A DNA stretch of 64,000 nt from contig NZ_KI519425.1 of the NCBI RefSeq assembly GCF_000482465.1, forward strand, positions 282,609 through 346,608, given 5' to 3'. This DNA is from Runella limosa DSM 17973. Its GTDB lineage: Bacteria; Bacteroidota; Bacteroidia; Cytophagales; Spirosomataceae. This document shows positions 49,829 to 59,244 of the stretch, in pieces (positions within the stretch are counted from its first letter, which is position 1; each line of letters opens with the position of its first letter). The translations under genes and the position numbers were made by a program. The notes beneath the pieces were generated by a model. It had not been told where the DNA came from. It saw only the letters and a program-made list of their open reading frames with translations, and ran no database searches.

Positions 49829-52159
49829 ATGAAAGTATCATTACCAATCGGCTTGTTTTTCTTGACAATACTCCTCGCTCATCTCAGTTGGGCAAGCGGT
49901 GTGCAGGATTGCGATGGATTGTCGGCTCCCACGATAAGTAGTGAAAAGCAAGTAACCTGTGCTGGACAGCCGATTATTTTGAAAGCAGCAGGGTGCAGTG
50001 GAACCGTGGTTTGGTCGAATGGCAAAACAGGTAACCCACTGACGGTATATCCATCACAAACAACTACCTACAGCGCCTACTGTCAAAAAGATAGCTGCAA
50101 AAGTGCTTCATCAAATACCCTCCCAATTACCGTTACGATTCCAGCAACGCCTGTTGTAAAAGCCAATAAAACGAGCGTCTGCTTGGGCGATACTGTTACC
50201 CTGACGGCCACAGGCTGCACAGGAAATTTCATTTGGTCGAATGGCATGTTGGGGGCAAGCATCCAAGTGCAACCCATCAACACCACAAAATATACGGCCA
50301 CCTGCCGCACCGAAGGCTGCGTAAGTTGCTTTGCCGACGACGTCATCGTGTCTGTCGTAGGAGGCGAACCATTGCTGATTTCTGCCACGAAAGCGGCAGT
50401 GTGCAAGGGCGAAAGCAGTACACTGACAGCCCGAGGAAATTGCAGCGGGCAAATAAAATGGTCAACGGGAGAAATCGGAAAGAGCATTACGGTCAAGCCC
50501 GAGACGTCCACCAATTATTCGGTATTTTGTGCATCGTCGGTTTGTAAAGCGGTAGAAAGTACCCTACGACTGGAAGTGGCACCGCCTGTAACGCCCGTTC
50601 TAAAAACATCAAAAACCGTCATTTGCCAAGGAGAAGAAGTGGTATTAACCGCAGAAAGCTGCAACGGTGCAGTGCTTTGGAATACGAATGACCAAGGCCG
50701 AAACCTTACCGTAAAACCAACGCAACAAACCCAATATACGGCTATTTGTGTGCGTGGCGAATGCCAGAGTGGCGTGTCTCAGCCAGTGGTTATTTCGGTA
50801 CAAGGCCAAGCCCCTGCTACGCCTGTTGTGGTCGCCCAACTCAAAAATAGTTGCCCATTTGTGACGGTAGATTTATCGAGCGCGCTTCAACAAAAAGCCG
50901 CTGAAGGGATTTATTACGAAGCCCGAATGGGTAACGCGCCTACGTCAGCATTGGTAGCTGATGTGGGAGCCATCTCCGAAAATCGCACTTATTATTTATT
51001 CGCACGCAATGCCAATGGTTGCTACAGTGCGCCAGCGGCGGTGGCAGTGAGCATTACGCCTTGCGACAAGCCATTGGCGGTGTGTATCAATAACCCCGCG
51101 ACAGCGCTCATCACCATCACGGAGCGTACAACCATTGGCAACCACTATCTTGAAGGTAAAATCGGAGGCTCGGCCAGCTCGGGAACTTGGAGCAGCAATG
51201 GCACAGGGACGTTTAATACTACCAACGGCCTGTCAGTGATTTATGCCCCTTCGCCCGAAGACCGTCAGGCGGGAAAAGTGACGATTCGGTTTAGTAGCGA
51301 CGACCCCGATGGAGCAGGTCCTTGTCAGGCAGGTTCGTCGTTGGTTGAGCTCAAAATAGATGCAAATACCGACAGACCGAAAGAAATGATTGGGGTTAAT
51401 AAAGTGGTGAAAAGTTGGAAACGACTCAGTACCAATTTGTTCGAAATCGAATACAGCATTCAGGTAGTAAACATGGGTGCCAACGACCTCGTGGAAGTAC
51501 GGATGGTCGATAGCCTCGACAAAGTGTTTAACAACGGCGCTGTGATTGTAGGAAAACCGTCGGTGGTGGTGATGGATCCTGTCACAAACACCGAAGTAAA
51601 ATGGGGGCTCGACACTACCTTCACGGGTAGAAATGGCAACTATGAACTGCTAATTCCTGAAGAGTGTAACCTAACAGCAGGGCAGGCACGGGCGGTCAAT
51701 TTCAAAACAACCATAGATTTTACCAACGCCCAGGACTCGGTTTTCTACAATACGGCTTTTGTAACCGCATTGGATATGAACGGCCATCTCTGCGCTGATA
51801 AATCTGCCAATGGCAACTGGCCCGACATTAACCAAAACGAAGACCCTACCGACGATGCAGAACCAACGCCCATCGCTTTGAACACCCTCCGTGGTGACGA
51901 TAAAGATGTGTTTATTCCCGAAGGTTTTTCGCCTAACTCAGACGGTATCAACGATTTTTTTGTGATTAAAAAGCCAACCGCACTCAAGGCTTCGGTGGAG
52001 ATTTATAACCGCTGGGGAGGAGTTGTGTATCAGGCAGATGACTATAAAAACGACTGGAACGGAGGCCTGCAAGGGGCACTCACGACAGGAACTTATTTCT
52101 ATGTTATTAAACTGAGTGATGGACGCGAGTTTTCAAGATTTTTGACAATAAGCCGTTAA
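49829..52159 (+). CDS. T9SS type B sorted protein with repeated Ig-like Cys modules
   Basis: 776 residues. Signal peptide 1-22 (LSWAS), then four modules of about 85 residues with a shared pattern: a Cys-containing strand (VTCAGQPIILKAAGC), WSNGKTGNPLTVYPSQTTTY, then YCQKDSCKS. Equivalent segments are VCLGDTVTLTATGCTGNFIW and VCKGESSTLTARGNCSGQIK. A DUF11-like domain follows (GVNKVVKSWKRLSTNLFEIE), and the C-terminus is the gliding motility-associated T9SS type B signal (VFIPEGFSPNSDGINDFFVI, VEIYNRWGGVVYQ, TGTYFYVI). Likely a surface adhesin or matrix protein. The PorE-like gene follows 45 nt later. Confidence 0.9.
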   Translation: MKVSLPIGLFFLTILLAHLSWASGVQDCDGLSAPTISSEKQVTCAGQPIILKAAGCSGTVVWSNGKTGNPLTVYPSQTTTYSAYCQKDSCKSASSNTLPITVTIPATPVVKANKTSVCLGDTVTLTATGCTGNFIWSNGMLGASIQVQPINTTKYTATCRTEGCVSCFADDVIVSVVGGEPLLISATKAAVCKGESSTLTARGNCSGQIKWSTGEIGKSITVKPETSTNYSVFCASSVCKAVESTLRLEVAPPVTPVLKTSKTVICQGEEVVLTAESCNGAVLWNTNDQGRNLTVKPTQQTQYTAICVRGECQSGVSQPVVISVQGQAPATPVVVAQLKNSCPFVTVDLSSALQQKAAEGIYYEARMGNAPTSALVADVGAISENRTYYLFARNANGCYSAPAAVAVSITPCDKPLAVCINNPATALITITERTTIGNHYLEGKIGGSASSGTWSSNGTGTFNTTNGLSVIYAPSPEDRQAGKVTIRFSSDDPDGAGPCQAGSSLVELKIDANTDRPKEMIGVNKVVKSWKRLSTNLFEIEYSIQVVNMGANDLVEVRMVDSLDKVFNNGAVIVGKPSVVVMDPVTNTEVKWGLDTTFTGRNGNYELLIPEECNLTAGQARAVNFKTTIDFTNAQDSVFYNTAFVTALDMNGHLCADKSANGNWPDINQNEDPTDDAEPTPIALNTLRGDDKDVFIPEGFSPNSDGINDFFVIKKPTALKASVEIYNRWGGVVYQADDYKNDWNGGLQGALTTGTYFYVIKLSDGREFSRFLTISR

Positions 52160-52204
52160 GCATCATTCGTTAAAAAATTATTAGGAGAACCCTACTGGGT
52201 AAAA

Positions 52205-54682
52205 ATGCAATCACCCATGAATAAACTCAAGCATCTTTGTTTAGCTGCATTGGTTTCGGTTTCAGCAATGGCACAAACGCCCGTTCGTGAGACGTTGCTC
52301 CAACAAGCCAATCGTCAGTTTGATACACAAGCTTACGCCAAGGCAATTGCATTGTATCAAGACGTTATCGACGATGGGTTGCTTCCCGCTAACCAACGTC
52401 AAGTGACCTTCCTCAACATGGGCTACGCGTACCTACAGTTGGGTGATAGCGAAAGAGCGGCTAGTTTTTACCAGCAAGCATTGGCCGAAAAAGGGCTTTC
52501 GGGAGGGCTTACTACGCACTATTTACACTACGCAAAAGTGTTAGCCAATCTTGGACAAATGCAGGAGTCGCAACGGTATTTTGAGCGCTACCAAGCTGAA
52601 AAACAGCAAGAAGGACGACAAATGCAAAGTGCCCAAACCTACACCAAAAAACGAATTACGTACCGCTTAGATTATTTGGGGATTAATACCTCCGACGCCG
52701 AATTTAGTCCTATGTACTATAAAGACGGCTTGGTGTATTTGTCGGGGAAGACGTCGGTGTCTTCGGAATCAACTCAAAAAGGATACCTCGATTTGTTTTA
52801 TATTCCTAACCGTGACGAAATCAAGGCAACGACCACGCTTCATTCGGATGGAACAGAAACAAGTGGCAAAGAAACCAACAGGCCCACAGCCTCAGCTTCT
52901 AAAAGTAGCCGTTTGGGCAGCGATGCTTACACTCGCCCAACCTCCAACGATTCGCGCACTTTAGGCAGCTATAACTCCTACGGACTTAACAGCGAAGCGG
53001 CTACGTCCACGGGCGAAGTAGCCAAGCCAGGAAAGCCAATTTCGTTTAGCAAAGAATTGAATACCCGCTTTCACGAAGGCCCTGCAACTTTTAGTGCCGA
53101 TGGCTCACGCATCATCTTTACCCGTAACAACTTCAATGAAGGTCAAAAAGGGATGAGCGAAGACAATAACATCAAATTAAAGTTATACACGGCGCAGTGG
53201 GGAAATGGCGACTGGACGAACGTGCAGGAGCTTGGGTTTAACAGCGACGAATACTCTACCGCCCACCCAGCGTTGAGCAAAGATGGCAATTTGTTGTATT
53301 TCGTTTCAGATATGCCAAAAGGAATGGGAGGGAAAGACATATACGTGTCGCGTTGGGAAAATGAACAGTGGTCGAAGCCAATCAATATGGGAAAAGAGCT
53401 CAATACCCGCCAAGATGAAGTATTTCCGTTTGTGGATGAAGTAGGGAATCTCTATTTCTCTACGTCGGGAAGAAAAGGGGGATTGGGTGGCCTTGACTTA
53501 TACTATGCCGTGTTGAGCAAAGACGGAACCAAGGTGATTGAGGTCATTCACCTAGACGCTCCTATCAACTCTAAAGCCGATGATTTTGGTATTGTCACCG
53601 ACGGGGCGCGCACCACGGGGTATTTTAGTAGCAACCGCCGCGAGGGCGACGATGATATTTACCGCTTCACGCGTGAGAGCTCGTTGTACGAATGTCGGGA
53701 GCTGTTATTGCGCGTGTTTGATGCCGAAACCATGCAACGCCTCGACAGTGCAACGATTGCCATTCGTTCCAAAATAGGAGGAGAGTCAACCGAGAAAACA
53801 CTTCAGACCGATGCCGATGGCTGGGCGCATCTTTGTTTGGCGTCTGATAACGACTTTATTTTTACCGTGTCAAAAGAGGGTTTTATTGACAATACGGTCG
53901 GTTTTTCTACCCATCACCTGACCGACGACAAACCCACCCGGCTAGAACTTAGTTTGGCGCATCCTGTGGTACTTCAAACCATGGTGAGCCAAAACGAAGA
54001 CCCTCAAAAAAAAAAAACATCCCTGACTGATTCGCTTCAACACCTCAAACATTCGCGCGTTAGGGGAATCGTACGAACCGAAACCGACCGTCAACCGATT
54101 GAAGGAGTATTGGTAAGGTTACGAAACGAATGCGATAAAAAAATATACGAAACGATTACAGGCCCTGACGGTAAGTATGATTTTGAGATTTTGGAAGGCT
54201 GCGACTATACCTTGATTTACTCCAAAGACACCTACGGTACAAACACCCTCAAAATCGCCAGAGTACCGAAGAAAACCGCGCCAAAAGTATTATCAAACGA
54301 CGTGGGGTTGCTAAAAAAGGGGGATATAGTCCAATTGGACAACATCTACCACGACCAAGGCAAGCGCACCATTAGCCCCGACGCCGCCCGTGAACTGGAC
54401 AAGCTAGTGGCTACGATGAAGCGTTATCCGTCGTTGCAAGCGGAGATTCTTTCGCATACCGATAGCCGTGGCGAAGCCAGCCGTAACAAAACAGTATCCC
54501 AAAATAGAGCACAAGAAATTGTTAACTATATGGTAGCGAAAGGCGTGGCCCGTAAGCGATTAAAAGCAACGGGAATGGGCGAAAGTATGCCAGTAAACGG
54601 GTGCGTTGATGGGGTGATTTGTACGGAAGCCGAATACAGACGTAACCGCAGAACCGAATTTAAAGTGGTAGAGATTAGATAA
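52205..54682 (+). CDS. PorE-like OmpA-family protein (TPR, PD40 propeller, CarboxypepD_reg, OmpA)
   Basis: 825 residues (a start at 52217 is also possible). Signal peptide ending AMAQ, TPR helices about 25-125 (QLGDSERAASFYQQALAEKG), PD40-type propeller blades about 145-480 (FHEGPATFSADGSRIIFTRN, FPFVDEVGNLYFSTSGRKGG), a carboxypeptidase-regulatory domain about 620-690 (VRGIVRTETDRQPIEGVLVR), and a C-terminal OmpA domain (EILSHTDSRGEASRNKTVSQ, MPVNGC). This is the domain order of PorE, a T9SS-associated peptidoglycan-binding lipoprotein. A lipobox is not evident here. The coding sequence contains an A12 run (54006-54017). Confidence 0.85.
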   Translation: MQSPMNKLKHLCLAALVSVSAMAQTPVRETLLQQANRQFDTQAYAKAIALYQDVIDDGLLPANQRQVTFLNMGYAYLQLGDSERAASFYQQALAEKGLSGGLTTHYLHYAKVLANLGQMQESQRYFERYQAEKQQEGRQMQSAQTYTKKRITYRLDYLGINTSDAEFSPMYYKDGLVYLSGKTSVSSESTQKGYLDLFYIPNRDEIKATTTLHSDGTETSGKETNRPTASASKSSRLGSDAYTRPTSNDSRTLGSYNSYGLNSEAATSTGEVAKPGKPISFSKELNTRFHEGPATFSADGSRIIFTRNNFNEGQKGMSEDNNIKLKLYTAQWGNGDWTNVQELGFNSDEYSTAHPALSKDGNLLYFVSDMPKGMGGKDIYVSRWENEQWSKPINMGKELNTRQDEVFPFVDEVGNLYFSTSGRKGGLGGLDLYYAVLSKDGTKVIEVIHLDAPINSKADDFGIVTDGARTTGYFSSNRREGDDDIYRFTRESSLYECRELLLRVFDAETMQRLDSATIAIRSKIGGESTEKTLQTDADGWAHLCLASDNDFIFTVSKEGFIDNTVGFSTHHLTDDKPTRLELSLAHPVVLQTMVSQNEDPQKKKTSLTDSLQHLKHSRVRGIVRTETDRQPIEGVLVRLRNECDKKIYETITGPDGKYDFEILEGCDYTLIYSKDTYGTNTLKIARVPKKTAPKVLSNDVGLLKKGDIVQLDNIYHDQGKRTISPDAARELDKLVATMKRYPSLQAEILSHTDSRGEASRNKTVSQNRAQEIVNYMVAKGVARKRLKATGMGESMPVNGCVDGVICTEAEYRRNRRTEFKVVEIR

Positions 54683-54777
54683 ACCGCGCTTTTTTTGAGC
54701 AAACGCCATAAATCGTCTATTTTTGGTGCATCGGTAGGTGTATTACCTTGCCGTATAACCATTATAACTACGAAAAA

Positions 54778-56265
54778 ATGGGCTTTCGCTCTTCGCTTAG
54801 TAAGCCGCTGGCTCGGTACATTGCTAACCAGCAACAAGGGTGGATGTACAATGCACCCGCCGCTCAAGACAAATGGCGTCAGCGCCTGATTGGTCAAGCC
54901 AAACATACGGTGTTCGGACGAGACCACTTTTTTAAGGATATATATTCGTACGAAGATTTTAAACAAGCCATCCCTGTTCGAGATTATGAAGATCTGAAAG
55001 GGTATATCCAACAAGTCATCGACGGTCAAGACGATGTCTTGTGGCCTGCCAAGCCTATTTATTTTGCCAAAACATCGGGTACTACTTCTGGTACTAAATA
55101 CATACCTATTAGTAAAGACTCTATCTCCAATCATATTGATTCGGCCCGCAATGCCCTTTTGAATTATATTCACGAAACGGGGAAAGCGGAGTTTTTAGAC
55201 CAAAAACTTATCTTCTTGTCGGGCAGTCCTGTTTTAGATACCAAAGGAAGCGTGCCCACGGGGCGTTTGTCGGGTATTTCTAACCACCATGTGCCCGCCT
55301 ACCTGCGCACCAATCAAATGCCCACCTACGAAACCAATTGTATTGAGGAGTGGGAAGAAAAGCTAGAGCGCATCATCGACGAAACAATTCATCAACCGAT
55401 GTCGCTTATCTCGGGCATTCCGCCTTGGGTGCAGATGTACTTTGACCGTATCATTGCACGTACGGGCAAGCCTATCAAGGATGTTTTCCCTGACTTTCAG
55501 TTGTTTGTTTATGGTGGGGTAAATTTTGAACCTTATCGTGCCAAATTATTTGACTCGATTGGCAAAAAAATTGATTCGATTGAAATGTACCCTGCTTCAG
55601 AAGGTTTTATAGCTTACCAAGATTCCCAAGATTCTGAAGGCTTGTTGTTGTTGGCCGACACGGGTATTTTCTACGAGTTTATTCCTGCCGACGAATTTTT
55701 CAACGAAAACCCGACTCGCTTGAGCCTCGAACAAGTAGAAGTGGGTAAAAACTACGCCCTGATTATCAATAACAATGCGGGACTTTGGGGCTATTCGATT
55801 GGTGATACCGTGAAATTTGTGTCTAAAGACCCTTACCGTTTGCTGGTAACTGGGCGCATCAAGCACTTTATTTCGGCCTTTGGTGAGCACGTCATTGGCG
55901 AAGAGGTGGAGAAGGCACTTCAATACGCGATGCAGCGCCACCCCGAAACTGAAGTTGTAGAGTTTACGGTGGCTCCGATGGTGACTCCTTCTGAGGGTTT
56001 GCCTTATCACGAGTGGCTCATTGAATTTGCAACACTCCCTAAGAACATGGAGCAATTTGCCAAAGACATTGACGAACGTTTGGCAAAATTAAATGTCTAT
56101 TACGATGACTTGATTTCGGGAAGTATTTTACGGCCGCTTAAAATCAATGCCCTGCCCAAAAATGCGTTCATTGATTACATGCGTTCGCAGGGGAAATTAG
56201 GTGGGCAAAACAAAGTCCCTCGTTTGGCAAATGACCGAAAAATAGCCGATGCTTTGGCCAAATAA
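54778..56265 (+). CDS. GH3 auxin-responsive-promoter family protein (acyl-adenylating enzyme)
   Basis: 495 residues from ATG 54778 (an upstream TTG at 54748 is rejected). It belongs to the ANL-like GH3 family. Visible are the AMP-binding loop YFAKTSGTTSGTKYIPISKD, LDTKGSVPTGRLSGISNHHV, the VYGGVNFEPYRAKLF region, EMYPASEGFIAYQDSQ, and the GYSIGDTVKFVSKDPYRLLV and VTGRIKHFISAFGEHVIGEE hinge region. Plant GH3 enzymes conjugate amino acids to hormones; the bacterial substrates are mostly unknown. It starts about 95 nt after the PorE-like gene. Confidence 0.92.
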   Translation: MGFRSSLSKPLARYIANQQQGWMYNAPAAQDKWRQRLIGQAKHTVFGRDHFFKDIYSYEDFKQAIPVRDYEDLKGYIQQVIDGQDDVLWPAKPIYFAKTSGTTSGTKYIPISKDSISNHIDSARNALLNYIHETGKAEFLDQKLIFLSGSPVLDTKGSVPTGRLSGISNHHVPAYLRTNQMPTYETNCIEEWEEKLERIIDETIHQPMSLISGIPPWVQMYFDRIIARTGKPIKDVFPDFQLFVYGGVNFEPYRAKLFDSIGKKIDSIEMYPASEGFIAYQDSQDSEGLLLLADTGIFYEFIPADEFFNENPTRLSLEQVEVGKNYALIINNNAGLWGYSIGDTVKFVSKDPYRLLVTGRIKHFISAFGEHVIGEEVEKALQYAMQRHPETEVVEFTVAPMVTPSEGLPYHEWLIEFATLPKNMEQFAKDIDERLAKLNVYYDDLISGSILRPLKINALPKNAFIDYMRSQGKLGGQNKVPRLANDRKIADALAK

Positions 56266-56291
56266 CCAATAAAAGCCCCAAAGGCCAGAAG

Positions 56292-56322
56292 AAAGGTTGC
56301 CCTAAAAAGGCGACCTTTTTTT
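56292..56322 (+). terminator. Terminator of the GH3-family gene
   Basis: Stem AAAGGTTGCC / GGCGACCTTT with one G-U pair and a 7-nt loop (CTAAAAA), continued by a T run (TTTTTTT). Confidence 0.85.
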
Positions 56323-56555
56323 GTTGATTTTTGCCCGTAAAAACGGCTAAGAATTAGGCACGGTTTTTGATTCCTTTGTGATAAAACGTAGAGTGATTTT
56401 TTGCAACTACCTGATAATCTACCGATAAATAATTGGGTAATTGTACAATTTTTTACTAACTTTACGTTAACAAAGCAAAATCAGCTATGGAAAAGCGGCG
56501 TCTTGTGACTTTTTTAAGTCTATACGTCGCAATGTTTAACTAACCAAAATTTGTT

Positions 56556-57578
56556 TTGAAAAGGAAACAATGTCTTATTCTTTCAACACTTCTGTTGTAC
56601 ACAGTAGGAGCGCAAGCCGAGGGCTTTAACGAATCTACTTGTATCCGTTTTTGTGACGAACCATTGCCAGTTTACGAAAAGCAGGTACTTACTTATTTTC
56701 AATCTGCGTTGATGCATACAGCTAGTATGCCCCTTCACGAGATAAAACCTCGCGCGCAGAAATTCTTTCGTGTGATTGAACCGATTCTAAAGCAGTACCA
56801 AGTCCCTTCAGATTTTAAATACCTGTGCGTAGTCGAAAGCGCACTTGAAGCAAAGGCGGTTTCACACCGAGGTGCTTATGGGTATTGGCAATTTATGCCA
56901 CAAACAGCCCGTGCGATGGGTTTAGTCATCAACGGAAACGTCGATGAGCGGGAAGATTTAGTGAAATCTACACACGCCGCTTGTCAGTATTTTGTCAATC
57001 TGTACCACGAACTTGGGTCATGGTCGATGGTAGCTGCTGCTTATAACGCAGGACCTACCAAAGTAAGAAAATACCTAGTACGGCACGGTAAAACGGGGTA
57101 TTACAAACTTCGTATCAGTGCTGAAAACCGTAAATATCTCTACCGCGTTTTGGCGGCAAAAGAGCTCTTTACGCGCCCAGAGGTATATGCCCCCGTGATT
57201 CTGGAAGAGATTTCGCTCGTTAAATTCATGAAGCAGTTTGGCTTGGCTTTGGGCTTGGTAGCGCCACCTAAAATTAAGGTAAAACCAAATGCTACCAACG
57301 AATTGCAGCTTGCGGAAGTTGTAACTTCGCTCAATGAAGCGATGGTAACAGGCTTTGAAGAGCTAATACCGCTTTCGTTCAAACGAACAGGGGTGTTTCA
57401 TTTTCCTTATAATGAGGAAAAAGCAGACCTCGAATTGGCACAAAATTCGGAAAAGCACCAGCGCTACATTTGGTGGCGTGCCATCCGATTAAACTACCGC
57501 CGCCGCAACGACCTCAAGGCGTTGTTGGCTGAGTCGCGTAGCCTAGATTTAAGCACTGCTTCGCCTTTAGCGGCTTAG
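56556..57578 (+). CDS. Lytic transglycosylase (SLT domain, MltD-like)
   Basis: 340 residues, starting at TTG: the sequence MKRKQCLILSTLLLYTVGAQ is a good signal peptide only with this start, and no ATG is available near the N-terminus. The SLT domain at about 70-205 has the catalytic Glu in LCVVESALEAKAVSHRGAYG and the YWQFMPQTARAMGL and AAAYNAGPTKVRKYL blocks. It cleaves peptidoglycan glycan strands. An in-frame 18-codon open frame, ended by TAA, precedes it by 12 nt. A strong terminator follows. Confidence 0.9.
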   Translation: MKRKQCLILSTLLLYTVGAQAEGFNESTCIRFCDEPLPVYEKQVLTYFQSALMHTASMPLHEIKPRAQKFFRVIEPILKQYQVPSDFKYLCVVESALEAKAVSHRGAYGYWQFMPQTARAMGLVINGNVDEREDLVKSTHAACQYFVNLYHELGSWSMVAAAYNAGPTKVRKYLVRHGKTGYYKLRISAENRKYLYRVLAAKELFTRPEVYAPVILEEISLVKFMKQFGLALGLVAPPKIKVKPNATNELQLAEVVTSLNEAMVTGFEELIPLSFKRTGVFHFPYNEEKADLELAQNSEKHQRYIWWRAIRLNYRRRNDLKALLAESRSLDLSTASPLAA

Positions 57579-57597
57579 TAGTCCTTCTAGTAGTACA

Positions 57598-57639
57598 AAC
57601 AAAAGCGGCGATTTTCAGATGAAAATCGCCGCTTTTGTT
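57598..57639. terminator. Strong bidirectional terminator
   Basis: Perfect 19-bp stem with AAGCGGCGATTTTC in its core and loop AGAT, between the convergent lytic transglycosylase (+) and YceI (-) genes. A/T-rich flanks on both sides. Confidence 0.85.
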
Positions 57640-57678
57640 GTAAGTAGCAAGCAAAATAACTTTGCTACTCAAGTCTCA

Positions 57679-58212
57679 TTACGCTTGTTTCGCTACTTGG
57701 ATATTGAAGTGAAGTTTTACTTCGTCGCTTACTACCACACCACCTGCTTCGGTTACTGCTCCCCAGTTCAAACCAAAATCTTTACGGTTGATTTTTCCTG
57801 TAAGTTCAAAACCTGCTTTGGTATTTCCGTAGAAATCTACCATTTGACCACCGTAATTAACGGCAAGGCTGATAGATTTTGTTACACCTCTAAGGGTCAA
57901 ATCTCCCGTAAGTGTAAATTCATCATCACCTTTTTGAGCAAATGACGTAGAGGCAAACGAAAGTGTAGGGAAGTTTTCTGCATCAAAGAAATCAGCGCTC
58001 TTCAAGTGACCATCGCGCTGTTCCATGTTGGTATCAATGCTGTTTACGTCGGCTGTAAATTGGATGCTCGCACCGTCGAAGCTATCGCCTTCGGTTTGAA
58101 CTGAACCTTCAAATGATTTGAAGCTACCTGTTACGGTTGAGATAACAAGGTGCTTTACTTTAAACTGTACTTCTGAGTGTGTTGGGTCGATTACCCATGT
58201 TGAAGTTGCCAT
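57679..58212 (-). CDS. YceI-family lipid-binding protein
   Basis: 177 residues. WVIDPTHSEVQFKVKHLVIS is the family signature, then TVTGSFKSFEGSV, GHLKSADFFDAENFPTLSFA, LTGDLTLRGVTKSISLAVNY and FELTGKINRKDFGLNW. YceI proteins are lipocalin-like barrels that bind polyisoprenoids. Most are secreted, but this one has no signal peptide, so it would be cytoplasmic. Its promoter contains an 18-bp palindrome, which suggests repressor control. Confidence 0.93.
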   Translation of the reverse strand: MATSTWVIDPTHSEVQFKVKHLVISTVTGSFKSFEGSVQTEGDSFDGASIQFTADVNSIDTNMEQRDGHLKSADFFDAENFPTLSFASTSFAQKGDDEFTLTGDLTLRGVTKSISLAVNYGGQMVDFYGNTKAGFELTGKINRKDFGLNWGAVTEAGGVVVSDEVKLHFNIQVAKQA

Positions 58213-58253
58213 TGCTTTATTGTCTTAATTGAGTTATATCAAAATTGATGACA

Positions 58254-58284
58254 CAAATATATATGTATATACATATAATGTCAA
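58254..58284 (-). promoter_or_regulatory. YceI promoter
   Basis: Minus strand: TTG at 58284-58282, a 20-nt spacer, and TATATTTG at 58261-58254, an exact consensus. The predicted leader is about 35-40 nt before ATG 58212. Confidence 0.65.
58260..58277. promoter_or_regulatory. Palindromic operator inside the YceI promoter
   Basis: TATATGTATATACATATA is a perfect 18-bp palindrome placed between the -33 and -7 elements, touching the -7 box. A bound dimer would block RNA polymerase; MarR-type repression of YceI genes is one candidate, but the regulator is not in the window. Confidence 0.5.
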
Positions 58285-58316
58285 TACATTTTACGAAAAA
58301 TATTTTTTACAACATA

Positions 58317-58352
58317 AAAAAACCGCTTTAGGAGTGTCTAAAACGGTTTTTT
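58317..58352 (-). terminator. Terminator of the GT2 gene
   Basis: AAAACCG / CGGTTTT outer arms with TTTAG / CTAAA inner pairing and loop GAGTGT. The minus strand ends with a T run. It lies 18 nt after the GT2 stop. Confidence 0.75.
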
Positions 58353-58369
58353 AGAAAAATAAAATCTGA

Positions 58370-59149
58370 TTAAGCCATTTCAGTAACGCCCATGATAGGC
58401 ACTTCTTTCGGCTCATTATGGCGAATGTACGTTTTGAAAAAACTGCGAACTTTAAGATAAAGCACCCCTAACACTGCCTCCTTAAAAATCTTCGTGGACA
58501 TTTTAGAAACGCCTTTGGTTCGGTCAGTGAAAATAATGGGCACTTCGGTAAGTTGGTATCCGTATTTCCACGTATTGAATTTCATTTCGATTTGGAAAGC
58601 ATACCCCACAAACTTAATATCGTCGAGACCAATGCCTTGAAGCACTTCGCGTTTGTAGCAAATAAAACCTGCCGTTGGGTCCATGATTTGCATTCCCGTC
58701 ACAAAACGCACATAAACGCCCGCAAAGTAGGACATCAGCACCCGCCCCATCGGCCAGTTGACGACATTGACACCTTTAATGTAACGCGAACCAATCGCCA
58801 TGTCGCTACCGCCTTCGGAACAAGCTTGGTAAAGGCGTTCCAAATCGGCAGGGTTGTGCGAGAAATCGGCATCCATTTCAAACAAATAGCGGTATCCTTC
58901 CCGAATCGCCCACTTGAAACCGTGGATATAGGCCGTGCCTAGTCCCTGTTTACCTTTTCGTTCCAAAATATGCAAGCGACCAGTAAATTCGTTTTGAAGC
59001 TCTTTCACTTTGAGTGCAGTGCCATCGGGTGAGCCATCATCCACAATCAGGATGTCAAAAGGCTGCGAAAGACCCATCACACGGCGAATAATCGCTTCAA
59101 TGTTCTCAATCTCGTTGTACGTCGGAATCACTACCACATACTCTTTCAT
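58370..59149 (-). CDS. GT2 polyprenol-phosphate mannosyltransferase-like
   Basis: 259 residues. VVVIPTYNEIENIEAIIRRV and ILIVDDGSPDGTALKVKELQ form the nucleotide-sugar site. GLGTAYIHGFKWAIREGYRY, then LFEMDADFSHNPADLERLYQ (DxD-type metal site) and GSDMAIGSRYIKGVNVVNWP are typical of dolichol- or polyprenol-phosphate mannose synthases. The C-terminus lacks membrane helices, so it is the soluble DPM1-like type. The lipid-linked sugar donor would feed glycosylation in the envelope. The exact sugar is not proven. Confidence 0.9.
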   Translation of the reverse strand: MKEYVVVIPTYNEIENIEAIIRRVMGLSQPFDILIVDDGSPDGTALKVKELQNEFTGRLHILERKGKQGLGTAYIHGFKWAIREGYRYLFEMDADFSHNPADLERLYQACSEGGSDMAIGSRYIKGVNVVNWPMGRVLMSYFAGVYVRFVTGMQIMDPTAGFICYKREVLQGIGLDDIKFVGYAFQIEMKFNTWKYGYQLTEVPIIFTDRTKGVSKMSTKIFKEAVLGVLYLKVRSFFKTYIRHNEPKEVPIMGVTEMA

Positions 59150-59244
59150 AGCTTTAGCGGGTTTGGGGATAATAACTGCTCTAATACAAAAACGATTCCA
59201 AACTATGATAAGTATGTAACAAAATCGTTAAAAAGAGTTAATTT

